A DNA stretch of 64,000 bases, taken from an uncultured Sphingomonas sp. Lineage in GTDB: Bacteria > Pseudomonadota > Alphaproteobacteria > Sphingomonadales > Sphingomonadaceae. A program made the translations under genes and the position numbers. Under the pieces are notes generated by a model. That model saw only the letters and a list, made by a program, of their open reading frames with translations. It was not told the DNA's origin and did no database searches. This document shows positions 6,676 through 16,255 of the stretch, in pieces; position 1 is the stretch's first letter, and the number at the start of each line of letters is the position of its first letter. Location of the stretch: contig NZ_CAMLDL010000012.1 of NCBI RefSeq assembly GCF_946478955.1, forward strand, positions 1 through 64,000. Direction: 5' to 3'.

Positions 6676-8505
6676 GTGGCGCCTACGGTGACAGCGGCCG
6701 CCGCCCATGCTTTGATGCGCATCATGGCGGGCGGGCTACATATGACACCGGCGTTAATCGACGCCCTGACCATCCTTGGCGCGGCCGGGATCGTCATCCC
6801 CGCCTTTGCCCGCCTTAAGATCAACCCCGTTATCGGCTTCATTCTTGTCGGGATCATCGTCGGGCCGTTCGGGCTGGGTTCGCTCGTCGGGCGATATCCA
6901 TGGCTCGACGCGGTTAGCATCACCGACCCAGATACGATTGAACCGTTTGCGGAGCTAGGCATCGTCCTGCTGCTGTTCAGCATCGGACTGGAATTAAGCT
7001 TCAAGCGGCTATTCGCGATGCGGCGCATGGTGTTCGGTATCGGCGCGGCGGAAATGTTGGGTACGGCGGCACTGATCGGCGGTTTCCTGGTCGCGATCAA
7101 TTGGCCGACGGACAGCGCGATCTGGCTGAGCCTGGCGTTGGCCATGTCGTCAACTGCGCTAGTGCTGCCCATTTCAGGGACCAACACACCGGTCGGGCGC
7201 GCGGCATTGTCGATGCTGTTGTTCGAAGATTTGGCGCTGGTCCCGATGTTGTTTTTGATCGGCGCAACCGGCGGCGCCGCGGCGAGCGATGTCGGCGAAA
7301 GCCTCGGCCGGATTGCGCTCTACGGTTCGTTCGCCGTCATCGGCATTTTGGTGGTCGGGCGATTTCTTCTCCCCACCCTTTTTGCGCAGGCAGCTCGCGC
7401 TAAGAAGCCGGAGCTGTTCTTGGCAATCTCGCTGCTGGTGGTGATCCTGGCCGCAGCCGTCACGGCGGCGGTCGGCTTATCACCGATCCTCGGTGCGCTG
7501 GTCGCCGGTCTTGTCATTGCCGAAACCGATTACCGCAATGAAGTCGAATTGGTGGTCGAGCCGTTCAAGGGACTCGCGCTCGGTATCTTCCTGATCACCG
7601 TCGGTATGCGGATTGATGTCGGCGCGCTCGCCAATAATTGGCTAGGGCTGATTGGGGCACTGACGGGCGTGCTGATCGCCAAAGCAGTCGTGACGGCCGG
7701 GTTGTTGCGCATGGCCGGCGCGCGGCCCGGCGTCGCGGCGGAAACGGGTGTGCTGATGTCGAGCCCATCGGAAACCACGTTGATCGTCCTTGGCGCAGCC
7801 GGGATGGCAGGGATTTTGCGCGGCGAGACCGTCGCCTTCTGGTCGGCCGCTACGGCGCTCGGCCTATTGTTGACGCCACTGCTTGCATGGCTGGGGCGCC
7901 GTGCTGGTCGCCGGGTTGATCGGCGGCATTTTGAGGAAATGACCGAAGCGGCGGCCCCTGACCGCACTGTGATCTTCGGCTTTGGCCGGGTGGGACAAAT
8001 CGTTGCCGACATGCTGGAAGAGCATGGACGGCCGTATCTTGCGATCGAAAGCGATGTCGACGGGTTCAAAATCGCTCGTGAAGCCGGATATTCAATGTTG
8101 TTTGGCGACGTTTCCCGGCGCGAACTTGTTGAACGGCTCAATCTTGGTTCGGCAAAGGCCGTCGTTCTGACCATGGACGAACCTGTGCTGACGACCCGCA
8201 TCGCGCGGCGCCTGCGCAAGGACTATCCGACCCTTCCCATCATCGCACGCGCCCGCGACACCGACCATGCGGCGCGACTATATAAGGCCGGCGTCACCGA
8301 CGCGGTTCCGGAAGCGATGGAGGCGTCGCTGCAGCTGTCAGAGGCGGTGCTGGTCGATATTGGCGTGGCGATGGGCCCGGTCATCGCCTCCATCCATGAA
8401 AAGCGCAGCGAACTGCGCACCGCGATCATGGAGAAGGGCGATCTGGATGTGGAGCCGAGCCTTGGGCGGCGGCGGCTACGCGATATGACCCCGAACTCGA
8501 ACTAG
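6676..8505 (+). CDS. Monovalent cation:proton antiporter, CPA2 family (KefB/KefC-like)
   Basis: An inner membrane exchanger of potassium or sodium against protons, 609 residues, close to the length of KefB/KefC. Residues about 25-405 form the Na+/H+ exchanger domain with 11-13 membrane helices. Residues from about 415 (TVIFGFGRVGQ) form a TrkA-N/RCK nucleotide-binding domain that would gate transport. The gene starts with GTG preceded by AGGACAGGA; in-frame ATG codons at 6715 and 6742 lack a ribosome binding site. No ancillary KefF/KefG flavoprotein gene is next to it. Its stop overlaps that of the convergent GFA gene by 4 bases. Confidence 0.88.
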   Translation: MAPTVTAAAAHALMRIMAGGLHMTPALIDALTILGAAGIVIPAFARLKINPVIGFILVGIIVGPFGLGSLVGRYPWLDAVSITDPDTIEPFAELGIVLLLFSIGLELSFKRLFAMRRMVFGIGAAEMLGTAALIGGFLVAINWPTDSAIWLSLALAMSSTALVLPISGTNTPVGRAALSMLLFEDLALVPMLFLIGATGGAAASDVGESLGRIALYGSFAVIGILVVGRFLLPTLFAQAARAKKPELFLAISLLVVILAAAVTAAVGLSPILGALVAGLVIAETDYRNEVELVVEPFKGLALGIFLITVGMRIDVGALANNWLGLIGALTGVLIAKAVVTAGLLRMAGARPGVAAETGVLMSSPSETTLIVLGAAGMAGILRGETVAFWSAATALGLLLTPLLAWLGRRAGRRVDRRHFEEMTEAAAPDRTVIFGFGRVGQIVADMLEEHGRPYLAIESDVDGFKIAREAGYSMLFGDVSRRELVERLNLGSAKAVVLTMDEPVLTTRIARRLRKDYPTLPIIARARDTDHAARLYKAGVTDAVPEAMEASLQLSEAVLVDIGVAMGPVIASIHEKRSELRTAIMEKGDLDVEPSLGRRRLRDMTPNSN

Positions 8506-8942
8506 TGACTACCGCTTACATATTTTAACGTCCCGACGCGCAGAGTCTGTCCGTCTTCGCGGTCGCTCGGGTGGGTTTGGCCGTCGAGGACCGGGACGTC
8601 GGGGAAGTCAAACGGTGACAGGCCGTCCAGGCAGGCCACGTTGACGCCATATTCGTTCGGGTTCGAACGGCGTTGGTGGAACGTGTAAATCCCGCAATTC
8701 CGGCAAAAATAATGTTTCGCGACGCCCGTGTTGAACTGATAAACGCCTAGCTCATCCCTGCCCGCCACAACCTCCAACCCATCTATGCGTGACGAAACGG
8801 CGACTGCACCCCGCATAGCGCAATAGCTACAGGTGCAGCGACGCGCTGACGCGAGACCGTGGTGGAGATGGGCGCGGAATTTGACCTTGCCGCAGTGGCA
8901 GGCGCCATCGAGCGTGACCGGATCGAACGACCCGGCATGCAT
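8502..8942 (-). CDS. GFA/CENP-V family zinc-binding protein
   Basis: A 146-residue protein with the GFA (glutathione-dependent formaldehyde-activating) fold. Zinc ligands are visible in the usual spacing: C15-H-C17, C36-x-C38-x2-C41 and C80-x2-C83. Most members have no proven activity, and formaldehyde chemistry should not be assumed. The ATG overlaps the alaS stop codon (TGATG), so it is co-transcribed and probably translationally coupled with alaS. Confidence 0.85.
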   Translation of the reverse strand: MHAGSFDPVTLDGACHCGKVKFRAHLHHGLASARRCTCSYCAMRGAVAVSSRIDGLEVVAGRDELGVYQFNTGVAKHYFCRNCGIYTFHQRRSNPNEYGVNVACLDGLSPFDFPDVPVLDGQTHPSDREDGQTLRVGTLKYVSGSH

Positions 8943-11599
8943 CAGGCGCTGACCTTCGCCAATCTATCGCGTACCGCGGCGAGCGCGACGTCAGCCTTGT
9001 CGCCATCCGGGCCGCCGCCCTGAGCCATATCAGGGCGACCGCCGCCGCCCTGCCCACCAAGCGCCGCAACAGCAGCTTTGACAAGATCAACGGCGCTAAC
9101 GGCGCCCGTGAGGTCGTCGGTGACGCCAACCGCGACGCTGGCGCGGCCATCGTTGACCGCAATCAGGGCTGCAATACCGCTGCCCAAACGTTGCTTCATT
9201 GCATCAACTTCACCGCGCAAGCCTTTGGGATCAAGTCCTTCTACTACTTGGCCAAGGAAATTGTGACCGCCGACCTTCTCCGGGCCCGCCGCCTCGGTCT
9301 TACCGCCGCCACCCATGGCGAGCGCCTTCTTCGCGTCGGCCAATTCACGTTCCAGCTTGCGGGTAGAATCGACCAATGCTGCGATACGAGCCGGAACTTC
9401 GTCCGGCGACGCCTTGAGGTTAGCCGCCGCTTCACGCAGGCGCGCGTCGCGGCCGTTGAGCCACGCAAGCGCGCCCTCACCCGTCAACGCCTCGATCCGG
9501 CGAACGCCGGAGCTGACCGCGCTTTCCCCGATGATCTTGAACAAGGCGATGTCACCGGTCGCGCTGACGTGCGTTCCGCCGCACAGTTCCACGCTATAGG
9601 GGTTAGCGGCGCCGTCGCGGCCCATCGACAGGACGCGCACCTCGTCGCCATACTTCTCACCGAACAGGGCGAGTGCGCCTGCCGCAACGGCATCTTCCGG
9701 CGTCATCAGGCGGGTCGCGACCGTTTCGTTGGCGCGAATTTCTGCATTAACCTGCGCTTCGATGGACGAGATTTCATCCGAGCTGAGCGCCTTGGGGTGC
9801 GAAAAGTCGAAGCGAAGGCGGTCGGGCGCAACCAGACTCCCCTTCTGCGTGACATGTTCACCCAGTATATTACGCAGCGCAGCGTGCAGCAGGTGGGTCG
9901 CGCTATGGTTGGCGCGGGTGGCGTTGCGGCGGTCGACATCGACCGACTGCGCCACAGTTTCTCCCACCGATAAGCTACCAGCAGCAACCTTCACCTTGAG
10001 GGCATGAAGCTTGCCCAAGGGCTTCGACGTATCCTCAACAATGCCTTCAAAACCCTTGAGCGACGTCAGTTTTCCGGCATCACCGACCTGGCCGCCACTT
10101 TCGCCATAGAAGGGCGTCTGATTAAGAACGATAGTGACGGTGTCGCCCTGATTGGCGGTATCTATGCGGGCGCCATCCTTGATGATTGCCTGCACAACAC
10201 CCTCGCCTTCGGTGCTGGCATATCCGATGAATTCGGTTGACCCGACCTCCTCGGCAAGGTCGAACCAGAGTTCGTCGCTGGCCTTGTCGCCGCTGCCCTT
10301 CCACGCGGCACGCGCCTTCGCCTTTTGTTCAGCCATAGCGGTGTCGAAACCGGCGCGATCCACGTCGATGCCCTTCACCCGAAGCGCATCTTCGGTCAGG
10401 TCATAGGGGAATCCATAGGTGTCATAGAGCTTGAACGCAGTTTCACCCGGCAGCGTGCCACCCTCGGCCATGTCGCCCGTCGCCTCGTCGAGCAGTTTCA
10501 GTCCGTTGGCCAGCGTCTGGCGGAAACGGGTTTCTTCCTGCAGCAGCGTTGCCTCGATCAGCGGCTGCGCGCGGACCAGTTCAGGATATGCGCCGCCCAT
10601 TTCAGATACCAGTTCCGGCACCAGCCGGTACATCAGCGGATCCTTGGCGCCCAGAAGATGCGCGTGGCGCATGGCACGGCGCATGATGCGACGCAGGACA
10701 TAGCCGCGGCCTTCATTGGCCGGCAGGACGCCGTCGGCCACCAGGAATCCCGACGCGCGCAGGTGATCGGCGATAACGCGGTGAGAGGCTTTCCGGTCGC
10801 CTTCCGCCCTGGTGTGGGTCATTTCCTCTGACGCAGCGATCAGCGCCTTGAACGTGTCGGTGTCATAATTATCGTGGACGCCTTGAAGGACTGCCGCGAC
10901 GCGCTCCAGTCCCATTCCGGTGTCGATGCTCTTTTTCGGCAGTTCGCTGACGATCTCGTCATTGGCCTGCTCATATTGCATGAAGACGAGGTTCCAAATC
11001 TCCGTGAAGCGGTCGCCGTCTTCTTCCGCACTGCCCGGTACACCGCCGTAGATATGATCGCCATGATCAAAGAAGATTTCGCTGCACGGCCCGCAAGGCC
11101 CGTCTGAGCCCATGGCCCAGAAATTATCTTTGGTTGGAATGCGAATGATTTTGGAATCCGGGAAACCGGTCACCTTTTTCCAAATATCAAAGGCCTCGTC
11201 GTCGGTATGATAGACGGTGACAAGCAGTCGCTCCGGCGACAGACCCCATTCTTTGGTTAGCAGGTTCCAGGCGAAGGGGATCGCCTCATCCTTGAAATAT
11301 TGGCCGAAGCTGAAATTGCCCAGCATTTCGAAAAAAGTGTGATGGCGCGCGGTGTATCCCACATTGTCGAGATCATTATGCTTGCCGCCGGCACGAACGC
11401 ATTTCTGACTGCTCGTCGCGCGGTCGTAGGGTCGGCTTTCCAACCCGGTGAAGACGTTTTTGAACGGAACCATCCCGGCGTTGACGAACATCAGCGTGGG
11501 GTCGTTATGCGGAACCAGCGGTGCGCTATGCACCGGCGTGTGGCCGTTCTTCGCGAAATAGTCGAGGAAACTGCGGCGAATGTCGTTCGTGGAGCTCAT
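8942..11599 (-). CDS. alaS: Alanine--tRNA ligase
   Basis: Charges tRNA-Ala; 885 residues, the normal bacterial length. The class II catalytic core is N-terminal ([10 protein letters not shown], then the PFKNVFTG region). The editing domain carries [13 protein letters not shown] and [11 protein letters not shown], whose His and Cys residues bind zinc. The C-terminal oligomerisation part is Gly-rich. The frame stays open for 31 codons upstream, but the ATG at 11599 ([11 protein letters not shown]) matches the conserved N-terminus. Head of a two-gene unit with the GFA protein. Confidence 0.97.
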   Translation of the reverse strand: MSSTNDIRRSFLDYFAKNGHTPVHSAPLVPHNDPTLMFVNAGMVPFKNVFTGLESRPYDRATSSQKCVRAGGKHNDLDNVGYTARHHTFFEMLGNFSFGQYFKDEAIPFAWNLLTKEWGLSPERLLVTVYHTDDEAFDIWKKVTGFPDSKIIRIPTKDNFWAMGSDGPCGPCSEIFFDHGDHIYGGVPGSAEEDGDRFTEIWNLVFMQYEQANDEIVSELPKKSIDTGMGLERVAAVLQGVHDNYDTDTFKALIAASEEMTHTRAEGDRKASHRVIADHLRASGFLVADGVLPANEGRGYVLRRIMRRAMRHAHLLGAKDPLMYRLVPELVSEMGGAYPELVRAQPLIEATLLQEETRFRQTLANGLKLLDEATGDMAEGGTLPGETAFKLYDTYGFPYDLTEDALRVKGIDVDRAGFDTAMAEQKAKARAAWKGSGDKASDELWFDLAEEVGSTEFIGYASTEGEGVVQAIIKDGARIDTANQGDTVTIVLNQTPFYGESGGQVGDAGKLTSLKGFEGIVEDTSKPLGKLHALKVKVAAGSLSVGETVAQSVDVDRRNATRANHSATHLLHAALRNILGEHVTQKGSLVAPDRLRFDFSHPKALSSDEISSIEAQVNAEIRANETVATRLMTPEDAVAAGALALFGEKYGDEVRVLSMGRDGAANPYSVELCGGTHVSATGDIALFKIIGESAVSSGVRRIEALTGEGALAWLNGRDARLREAAANLKASPDEVPARIAALVDSTRKLERELADAKKALAMGGGGKTEAAGPEKVGGHNFLGQVVEGLDPKGLRGEVDAMKQRLGSGIAALIAVNDGRASVAVGVTDDLTGAVSAVDLVKAAVAALGGQGGGGRPDMAQGGGPDGDKADVALAAVRDRLAKVSA

Positions 11600-11692
11600 G
11601 GGATGCAGATAGTTGCGTTGCTGCGTTGCGGCAAGCGGCGCGATTTGGGCGGCAAGTTGATCCATGTTAGACTTTGGCGCTGGAGGGGGCAA

Positions 11693-13285
11693 ATGATGAA
11701 GAAAATTCTGCTCGCCGCGCTATTGGCGGGGACCGCCGCCGTTGCGCAGGCGCAGGACCATGCGGGCCACGCTGGGTCGTTAGAGGCACCTGATAGACCG
11801 GTACTGATTCCAGGACACGGCAATGGTGGTTTCCCCGTCGGGACTAATGTGCTCGAGGCGCAAGCTTTCTTCAATAACGGGATGGAGCTGGCGTACGCGT
11901 TTGAGCATAAGCCTGCAGCCGCTGCATTCGAGGAATCTGCGCGACTCGATCCGCAATGTGTAATGTGCGCCTGGGGGGCGGCATGGTCGAACGGGCCGAC
12001 GATCAACTATAGCGTTGAGGGCGACGACTTGAAGAAAGCGCAGGCGCTGGCGGCGAAGGCGGACGCGCTTGCGAACGACCATGGTACTGATTTCGAACGG
12101 CAAATGACGGCCGCCATTGTCCGGCGCTATGTCAATGGCGGTGGCCACGGCAAGAAAGGCGACAAGAGCTTTTTACGCGCAATGGAGTCAATCGCCGCCG
12201 CAAACCCTACCCACGACATGGTGCAGGTTATCACCGCTGATGCGTCGCTGCAGGCGATTGGCTGGGAGAAGTCGGAAGAGCTGATAAAGAGCGGCGTTGT
12301 CCGAACAATGGAATTATTGACGCCTGTTCTGGCCCGCAATCCCGAAAATACGGCTGCGGTCCACATGTACATTCATTCCAGCGAGATGGCGGAGGTGCCG
12401 CTATATGCCGAGCCGTTTGCGGACCGATTGGGCACGCTGGCGCCGATGTCACAGCATTTGGTCCACATGCCCAGTCACACGCAATACTGGATCGGGCGAT
12501 ACAGGGATGCGGGGCTGGCCAATTTGCGCGCAGTAACTTTGGGGCAGGAAGCTGCGGCGGCGGCAAAGAAACCGCCGGAAGACGGCCCCTTCTCCCAGAC
12601 CTATCACGCCCACAATGTCCACTTTGGTCTGGGCGGCGCGATGATGGCGGGGGACGCGGAGACCGCGTTGGCAATCGCACGGCCGTTGGTCGAGGCGGCG
12701 CAAGACACCACTTATAAGGCGTTCGAAAAAAGCCGCTACCAGCACCTTGCAGGAAAGGGCATCACCGCGATCGGACTGTTCGCCCCTGACGACGTATTGA
12801 ATGGGACTGCGCCCAAGGGCGACATCCTCAAGAGCTATTGGCATTATGCGCGCGGTGAGGCGCTGGCGGCGCGCGGCGATGCTGCCGGGGTGAAGACGGA
12901 AGCGGCAGCGATGATGCTCCCACCCCTCGACCTTAAGAAACTGGACGACAAGCGCGAATGGACAGGCACAACCGTCCTGCATATCGCCAAGCATGTGCTG
13001 GACGGCCGCGCGGCGATGATCGAGGGGCGGCATCAGGATGCGATCACGGCCTTCAAGGCCGCGATTGCGCTGGAGGAAAACAAGGATTTTGCGAGTCAGG
13101 TTGACCCGCCGTACTGGTGGTACCCGGTCCGCCGTAGCCTTGCCGAGGCCGAGTTTGCGTTGGGCGACGCCGCCGGCGCAAAGGCTGATGCTGAGACAAC
13201 GCTGCAGCGCCGGCCCAAAGATCCTGGTTCACTGGCCCTGCTGGCCCGAATTGCGGAACTGGCGGCGGCCAATACCGGCCAATAG
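11693..13285 (+). CDS. Secreted tetratricopeptide-repeat protein
   Basis: A 530-residue exported protein of unknown function. Residues 1-22 are a signal peptide ([14 protein letters not shown]..., cleavage after AQA). A His-containing segment (QDHAGHAG) follows. The mature part is helical and TPR-like, with a CVMCAWG motif near 80 (a C-x2-C pair next to conserved WG), which could bind a metal or form a disulfide. Start at the first of two tandem ATG codons, with GGAGGGGG 5-6 bases upstream. The open frame upstream of it is a shadow of alaS. Divergent from alaS; it ends at a bidirectional terminator. Confidence 0.8.
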   Translation: MMKKILLAALLAGTAAVAQAQDHAGHAGSLEAPDRPVLIPGHGNGGFPVGTNVLEAQAFFNNGMELAYAFEHKPAAAAFEESARLDPQCVMCAWGAAWSNGPTINYSVEGDDLKKAQALAAKADALANDHGTDFERQMTAAIVRRYVNGGGHGKKGDKSFLRAMESIAAANPTHDMVQVITADASLQAIGWEKSEELIKSGVVRTMELLTPVLARNPENTAAVHMYIHSSEMAEVPLYAEPFADRLGTLAPMSQHLVHMPSHTQYWIGRYRDAGLANLRAVTLGQEAAAAAKKPPEDGPFSQTYHAHNVHFGLGGAMMAGDAETALAIARPLVEAAQDTTYKAFEKSRYQHLAGKGITAIGLFAPDDVLNGTAPKGDILKSYWHYARGEALAARGDAAGVKTEAAAMMLPPLDLKKLDDKREWTGTTVLHIAKHVLDGRAAMIEGRHQDAITAFKAAIALEENKDFASQVDPPYWWYPVRRSLAEAEFALGDAAGAKADAETTLQRRPKDPGSLALLARIAELAAANTGQ

Positions 13286-13318
13286 AAAAAGGGGGCGGTG
13301 CCGAAGCGCCGCCCCCTT
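13286..13318. terminator. Bidirectional Rho-independent terminator
   Basis: GGGGGCGG pairs with CCGCCCCC; the stem can extend by three pairs to a CGAA loop. It is flanked by AAAAA on the left and TT on the right, so it works best for the minus-strand gene at 13340 (read as T-tract) and also follows the plus-strand TPR gene directly. Confidence 0.8.
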
Positions 13319-13339
13319 CCCTCGCGTGCCCCCGTTACC

Positions 13340-14914
13340 TCAGGTGTAGATGGGGTAAAGATCCTGGATCAGGCCATTGGCCGGGTCCACCTGGTAGACA
13401 TAGCCATCGGCGTAACGGTACCAATGGTCATTGGTGTCGTAATATCGATCACGATAGGCCATCGGCACATTATAAACGCCATAACCTGCGGGCATCGGCT
13501 GACCCACCCCATATTGGGTATTGCCACTGACCAGCGCCACAATCGAATTAATCAATTGGTTGGTCGGATCGACCTGGTAGATGGCCCCATTGGCATAACG
13601 GTAGTTATACTGTGGCGTATCATAATAGACATCGCGGTAGCCGTAAGGGACATTATAGTCCGGATAAGCCACCGGCCACGGTGAACCAATCATATAGTCG
13701 TCGTACGGCGCATACATCGGATAGCTAGCGGCGATCCGGCGCGTGCGCGGATCAACCTGATAGATGTTGCCGTCGCCATAGCGATACCAGGCATCATTCG
13801 TGTCATAATAGGTCGAACGATAGGCCATGGGCACATTATAAACGCCGTAGCTGGACGGCAGCATCTGCCCAACGCCCAGCTGATTTCCCATCACCAAGGC
13901 CGCAAGGCCGGCGATCAACTGCGTCCCCGCGTCGATGCGGTAAATGGCATTGCCGTCATAGCGGTAATAATAATCGGGCGTGTCGTAATAATAAGGCTGA
14001 TAGCTCGCCGGAACATAGCTGCTGCGATACGTCGTCGGCCACGGATCGCCGATGCCATATCCACCGAACAGCGGAATCATCGACGCCACAAAATTGTTAC
14101 GGCGGTTAACCTGATAGAGGTAGCCGTAATCATTGTCGTAACGGTAATAATAATCCGGCGTGTCGTAATAGCGTGACCGGTAATAGGTCGGGACGGGGGC
14201 AAAGGCGTTATAGCCCAATCGCTCGCCCAACCGGACTCGGCTGCGATATTTCGCTTCCTTCATCGGCCGCATATCATGACGGCCATAGACGAACGGCAGG
14301 CCACGCGGCGTCGCGCGGGCGACATGCCGGTCAATGCGCTTGTCGCGGCGATAATCGTTGCGATCAAACCAGTAGTTGCGCTGATTATTGTTCAGACGCT
14401 CGGCGATACGGCGGCCGCTATCACGGCGTTCGATACGCTGCGGCCGTTCCATAACCCGGCGGTCTGCCTGGCGGCGCTCAAGACGCTGCGACCGGTCGGC
14501 GCGCTCGATACGCTGATGCTGCACGCGCTGAGCACGCTCGGTACGTTGAATGCGTTGCCGTTCGATGCGCTGCGACCGATCAGCTCGCTGCACCTGTTGC
14601 CGCTCGACGCGTTGCGGACGCTCAGATCGCTGAATGCGCGACCTGTCGGCCCGCTGAACCCGTTGGCGTTCCACGCGCTGAGGACGTTCGGCACGCTGGA
14701 CACGTTGGCGCTCCATCCGCTGCGGGCGCTCTGCGCGTTGCGCCTGCTGACGCTGGGCACGTTGCGGCCGCTGCATCTGTTGGCGCTCGGCGCGTTGCGA
14801 GCGCTCTACCTTCTGGGCGCGGCTGTCGCCGCCGCCGCGATCCGGTCGTGCAGCCGCCGGGCTTGTCACCGCCATAGCGGCCACGCCGGCAATCAAAATC
14901 AACTTGCGGGTCAT
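13340..14914 (-). CDS. Exported two-part repeat protein (Arg/Gln-rich coil, Tyr-rich repeats)
   Basis: A 524-residue protein with no recognised catalytic domain. Residues 1-22 are a signal peptide ending AAA. Residues about 35-172 are Arg/Gln/Glu-rich with a 14-residue period (RxERPQRVERQRVQ type), predicted to be a highly charged helix. Residues 249-524 hold five Tyr/Asp-rich repeats at 60-61-residue spacing, each containing YYDTxDxxYRY followed by GxIYQVDP. The ATG at 14914 has a good ribosome binding site (GAAGGGAG). Proteins of this look occur as hypotheticals in sphingomonads; periplasmic or outer-surface location is inferred. Strongly basic N-half next to an aromatic C-half suggests binding to an acidic polymer or envelope glycan, but this is speculation. 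Confidence 0.8.
   Translation of the reverse strand: MTRKLILIAGVAAMAVTSPAAARPDRGGGDSRAQKVERSQRAERQQMQRPQRAQRQQAQRAERPQRMERQRVQRAERPQRVERQRVQRADRSRIQRSERPQRVERQQVQRADRSQRIERQRIQRTERAQRVQHQRIERADRSQRLERRQADRRVMERPQRIERRDSGRRIAERLNNNQRNYWFDRNDYRRDKRIDRHVARATPRGLPFVYGRHDMRPMKEAKYRSRVRLGERLGYNAFAPVPTYYRSRYYDTPDYYYRYDNDYGYLYQVNRRNNFVASMIPLFGGYGIGDPWPTTYRSSYVPASYQPYYYDTPDYYYRYDGNAIYRIDAGTQLIAGLAALVMGNQLGVGQMLPSSYGVYNVPMAYRSTYYDTNDAWYRYGDGNIYQVDPRTRRIAASYPMYAPYDDYMIGSPWPVAYPDYNVPYGYRDVYYDTPQYNYRYANGAIYQVDPTNQLINSIVALVSGNTQYGVGQPMPAGYGVYNVPMAYRDRYYDTNDHWYRYADGYVYQVDPANGLIQDLYPIYT
13343..14170 (-). repeat. Five tandem 60-residue coding repeats
   Basis: Inside the gene at 13340-14914. The core YYDTxDxxYRY recurs at residues 249, 309, 369, about 430 and about 491, a period near 180 bp. 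The copies differ in sequence, so the array is old and under protein-level selection. Confidence 0.85.
14399..14812 (-). repeat. Imperfect 42-bp (14-residue) coding repeats
   Basis: Low-complexity Arg/Gln/Glu coding array in the N-terminal half of the same gene. Units such as RAERPQRVERQRVQ recur with substitutions (R/S, V/M/I, E/D). The antisense strand shows a spurious Leu/Thr-rich open frame because of this composition. Confidence 0.85.
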
Positions 14915-15126
14915 TGCTGACTCCCTTCAAATCAAAACAAATTGTTCGTAAATTCAACGCATCACTGCGGATTTTGAGCCAATAGTGGGGCCTGAAATCC
15001 ATAGGTCCGGCGCGGTCCATCCCGTTTGGCGAACAACCCAACGAGACTGTTGTCTGGCGTTCATCTGGGCGATTTTTTATGCCTCCGCCAAAACCACAAA
15101 AAATTTCAGAATTTTTCGAGAAGCGT

Positions 15127-15151
15127 GGAACCAACCTTCGGTGAGACCGTT
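15127..15151 (+). promoter_or_regulatory. EcfG-type general stress promoter, perfect match
   Basis: GGAAC (15127-15131), exactly 16 bases, CGTT (15148-15151): the full consensus of the alphaproteobacterial general stress sigma factor. It lies in the 339-bp gap between the divergent repeat-protein gene and mtgA, and is followed within 75 bases by a strong terminator, so its product is a short RNA rather than an mtgA message. Confidence 0.75.
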
Positions 15152-15157
15152 TTAGTT

Positions 15158-15226
15158 ACGTGGTTCAAATCTTCGGAGGCGAATCATGGAGCCCCGGGAA
15201 CTTCGGTTCTCGGGGCTTACTTTTTG
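15158..15226 (+). ncRNA. Candidate stress-induced small RNA
   Basis: A transcript of about 65-75 nt is bounded by the EcfG-type promoter at 15127-15151 and a UUCG-capped terminator at 15190-15225. The 5' part (GUGGUUCAAAUCUUCGGAGG region) is unpaired and includes a GGAGG stretch at 15175-15179 that could bind or mimic ribosome sites. A 17-codon frame beginning at 15186 is mostly the terminator stem and is probably not coding. The arrangement recalls GsrN of Caulobacter, a sigma-T-dependent small RNA, but no sequence homology was tested. The exact 5' end is inferred from the promoter. Confidence 0.6.
15190..15225 (+). terminator. UUCG-tetraloop Rho-independent terminator
   Basis: A 12-bp stem (AGCCCCGGGAAC / GTTCTCGGGGCT, one G-U pair) closed by a C(UUCG)G tetraloop, then TTACTTTTT. 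Such loops are exceptionally stable. It sits 28 bases before the mtgA start, insulating mtgA from the upstream promoter. Confidence 0.88.
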
Positions 15227-15253
15227 TCCCAAGCTTGCCTAGCCTGTCCGACT

Positions 15254-16255
15254 ATGGCCCGGACCAAAAGCAAGATTCCCACTTACAAACGCAGCAAGAA
15301 AAGCAGCAAAGGCGGCTGCCTTAGCCTGATCCTGAAAGCCGTGCTGGGCTTCTTCATCATCACCATTGGTTATGTCGTGATCCTGCGATTTCTCCCGCCA
15401 CCGATTACCGCCACCATGGTGGGCGATGTGCTAGCGGGTCGCGGTCTCGACAAGGACTGGATGAGCCTGGGCGAGATGGACCGCGACATGGTCGACGCGT
15501 CGATTGCCGCCGAGGACAGCAAATTCTGCCAACATAGCGGGTTCGACTGGGATGCGATCCAGGACGCGGCCAAGCGCAATGCATCGGGCGGACGCATCCG
15601 CGGCGGGTCGACGATCAGCCAACAGACGGCGAAGAATGTCTTTCTGTGGCAGGGCGGCGGCTATGTCCGCAAAGGGTTCGAGGCCTATTTCACTTTCCTG
15701 ATCGAACATATCTGGGGCAAGCGCCGGATCATGGAGGTCTATCTCAACGTCGCGGAGACGGGGATCGGCACCTATGGCGCAAATGCCGGATCAATCCGCT
15801 ATTTCGGGCATGACGCGAGCGCGATGAGCGCCGACGAAGCCTCGCGCATCGCCGCCATCCTGCCGCTTCCCAAGAAGCGCGGGGCGATTGCGCCAAAGGG
15901 CTTCACCCGCCGCTATGGCAACACCATCGAGGCGCGGATCGGCGTGGTCCGCCGCGACGGCCTGGACGCCTGTGTTTACAAGGGCACCGCAGCGCCAGCA
16001 CAGAAGGCCCCGCCGAAGTCGACCAAGCCGGCCGTGGACCCGGGTGCCGAGTATGAAACGGCCACCCCGCCCCCGCCTGAGCAAAGTGTCGACGAGACGC
16101 CAGTTGTAGCGCCAGCGAGCGAACCACTTATGCCCGATCAGCCAACGACTGAAACGCCAACAGTTCAGCAATCGCCACAAATCGAGCCAGTGTCAGAGCC
16201 GACACAGACTGAACAGCCTGGAGCCCCACCGCCCCAGACCGGCAATGGTATATAG
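15254..16255 (+). CDS. mtgA: Monofunctional biosynthetic peptidoglycan transglycosylase
   Basis: Polymerises glycan strands from lipid II; a GT51 domain without a transpeptidase. 333 residues: a basic N-terminus, one membrane anchor (about 22-45), the GT51 domain with catalytic Glu87 in AAEDSKFCQH and the RGGSTISQQTAKN motif (116-128), then a Pro/Gln/Glu-rich tail from about 250 that is longer than in most MtgA proteins and looks disordered. The frame is open upstream of the ATG at 15254, but that part is the small RNA region. Stop codon abuts the convergent dnaE stop. Confidence 0.93.
   Translation: MARTKSKIPTYKRSKKSSKGGCLSLILKAVLGFFIITIGYVVILRFLPPPITATMVGDVLAGRGLDKDWMSLGEMDRDMVDASIAAEDSKFCQHSGFDWDAIQDAAKRNASGGRIRGGSTISQQTAKNVFLWQGGGYVRKGFEAYFTFLIEHIWGKRRIMEVYLNVAETGIGTYGANAGSIRYFGHDASAMSADEASRIAAILPLPKKRGAIAPKGFTRRYGNTIEARIGVVRRDGLDACVYKGTAAPAQKAPPKSTKPAVDPGAEYETATPPPPEQSVDETPVVAPASEPLMPDQPTTETPTVQQSPQIEPVSEPTQTEQPGAPPPQTGNGI

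Noticed and set aside
14399..14812. Possible CRISPR-like direct repeat array
   Set aside because: The 42-bp periodicity is imperfect, has no spacers and lies within a coding frame; no cas genes are present.
14276..14920. 214-residue plus-strand frame rich in Leu/Thr/Ala
   Set aside because: Mirror image of the Arg/Gln-coding repeats on the other strand; composition is dictated by the repeat, and there is no ribosome site.
15186..15239. 17-codon frame in the small RNA region
   Set aside because: It has a GGAGG site before the ATG, but most of it is the terminator stem, and it runs past the terminator.
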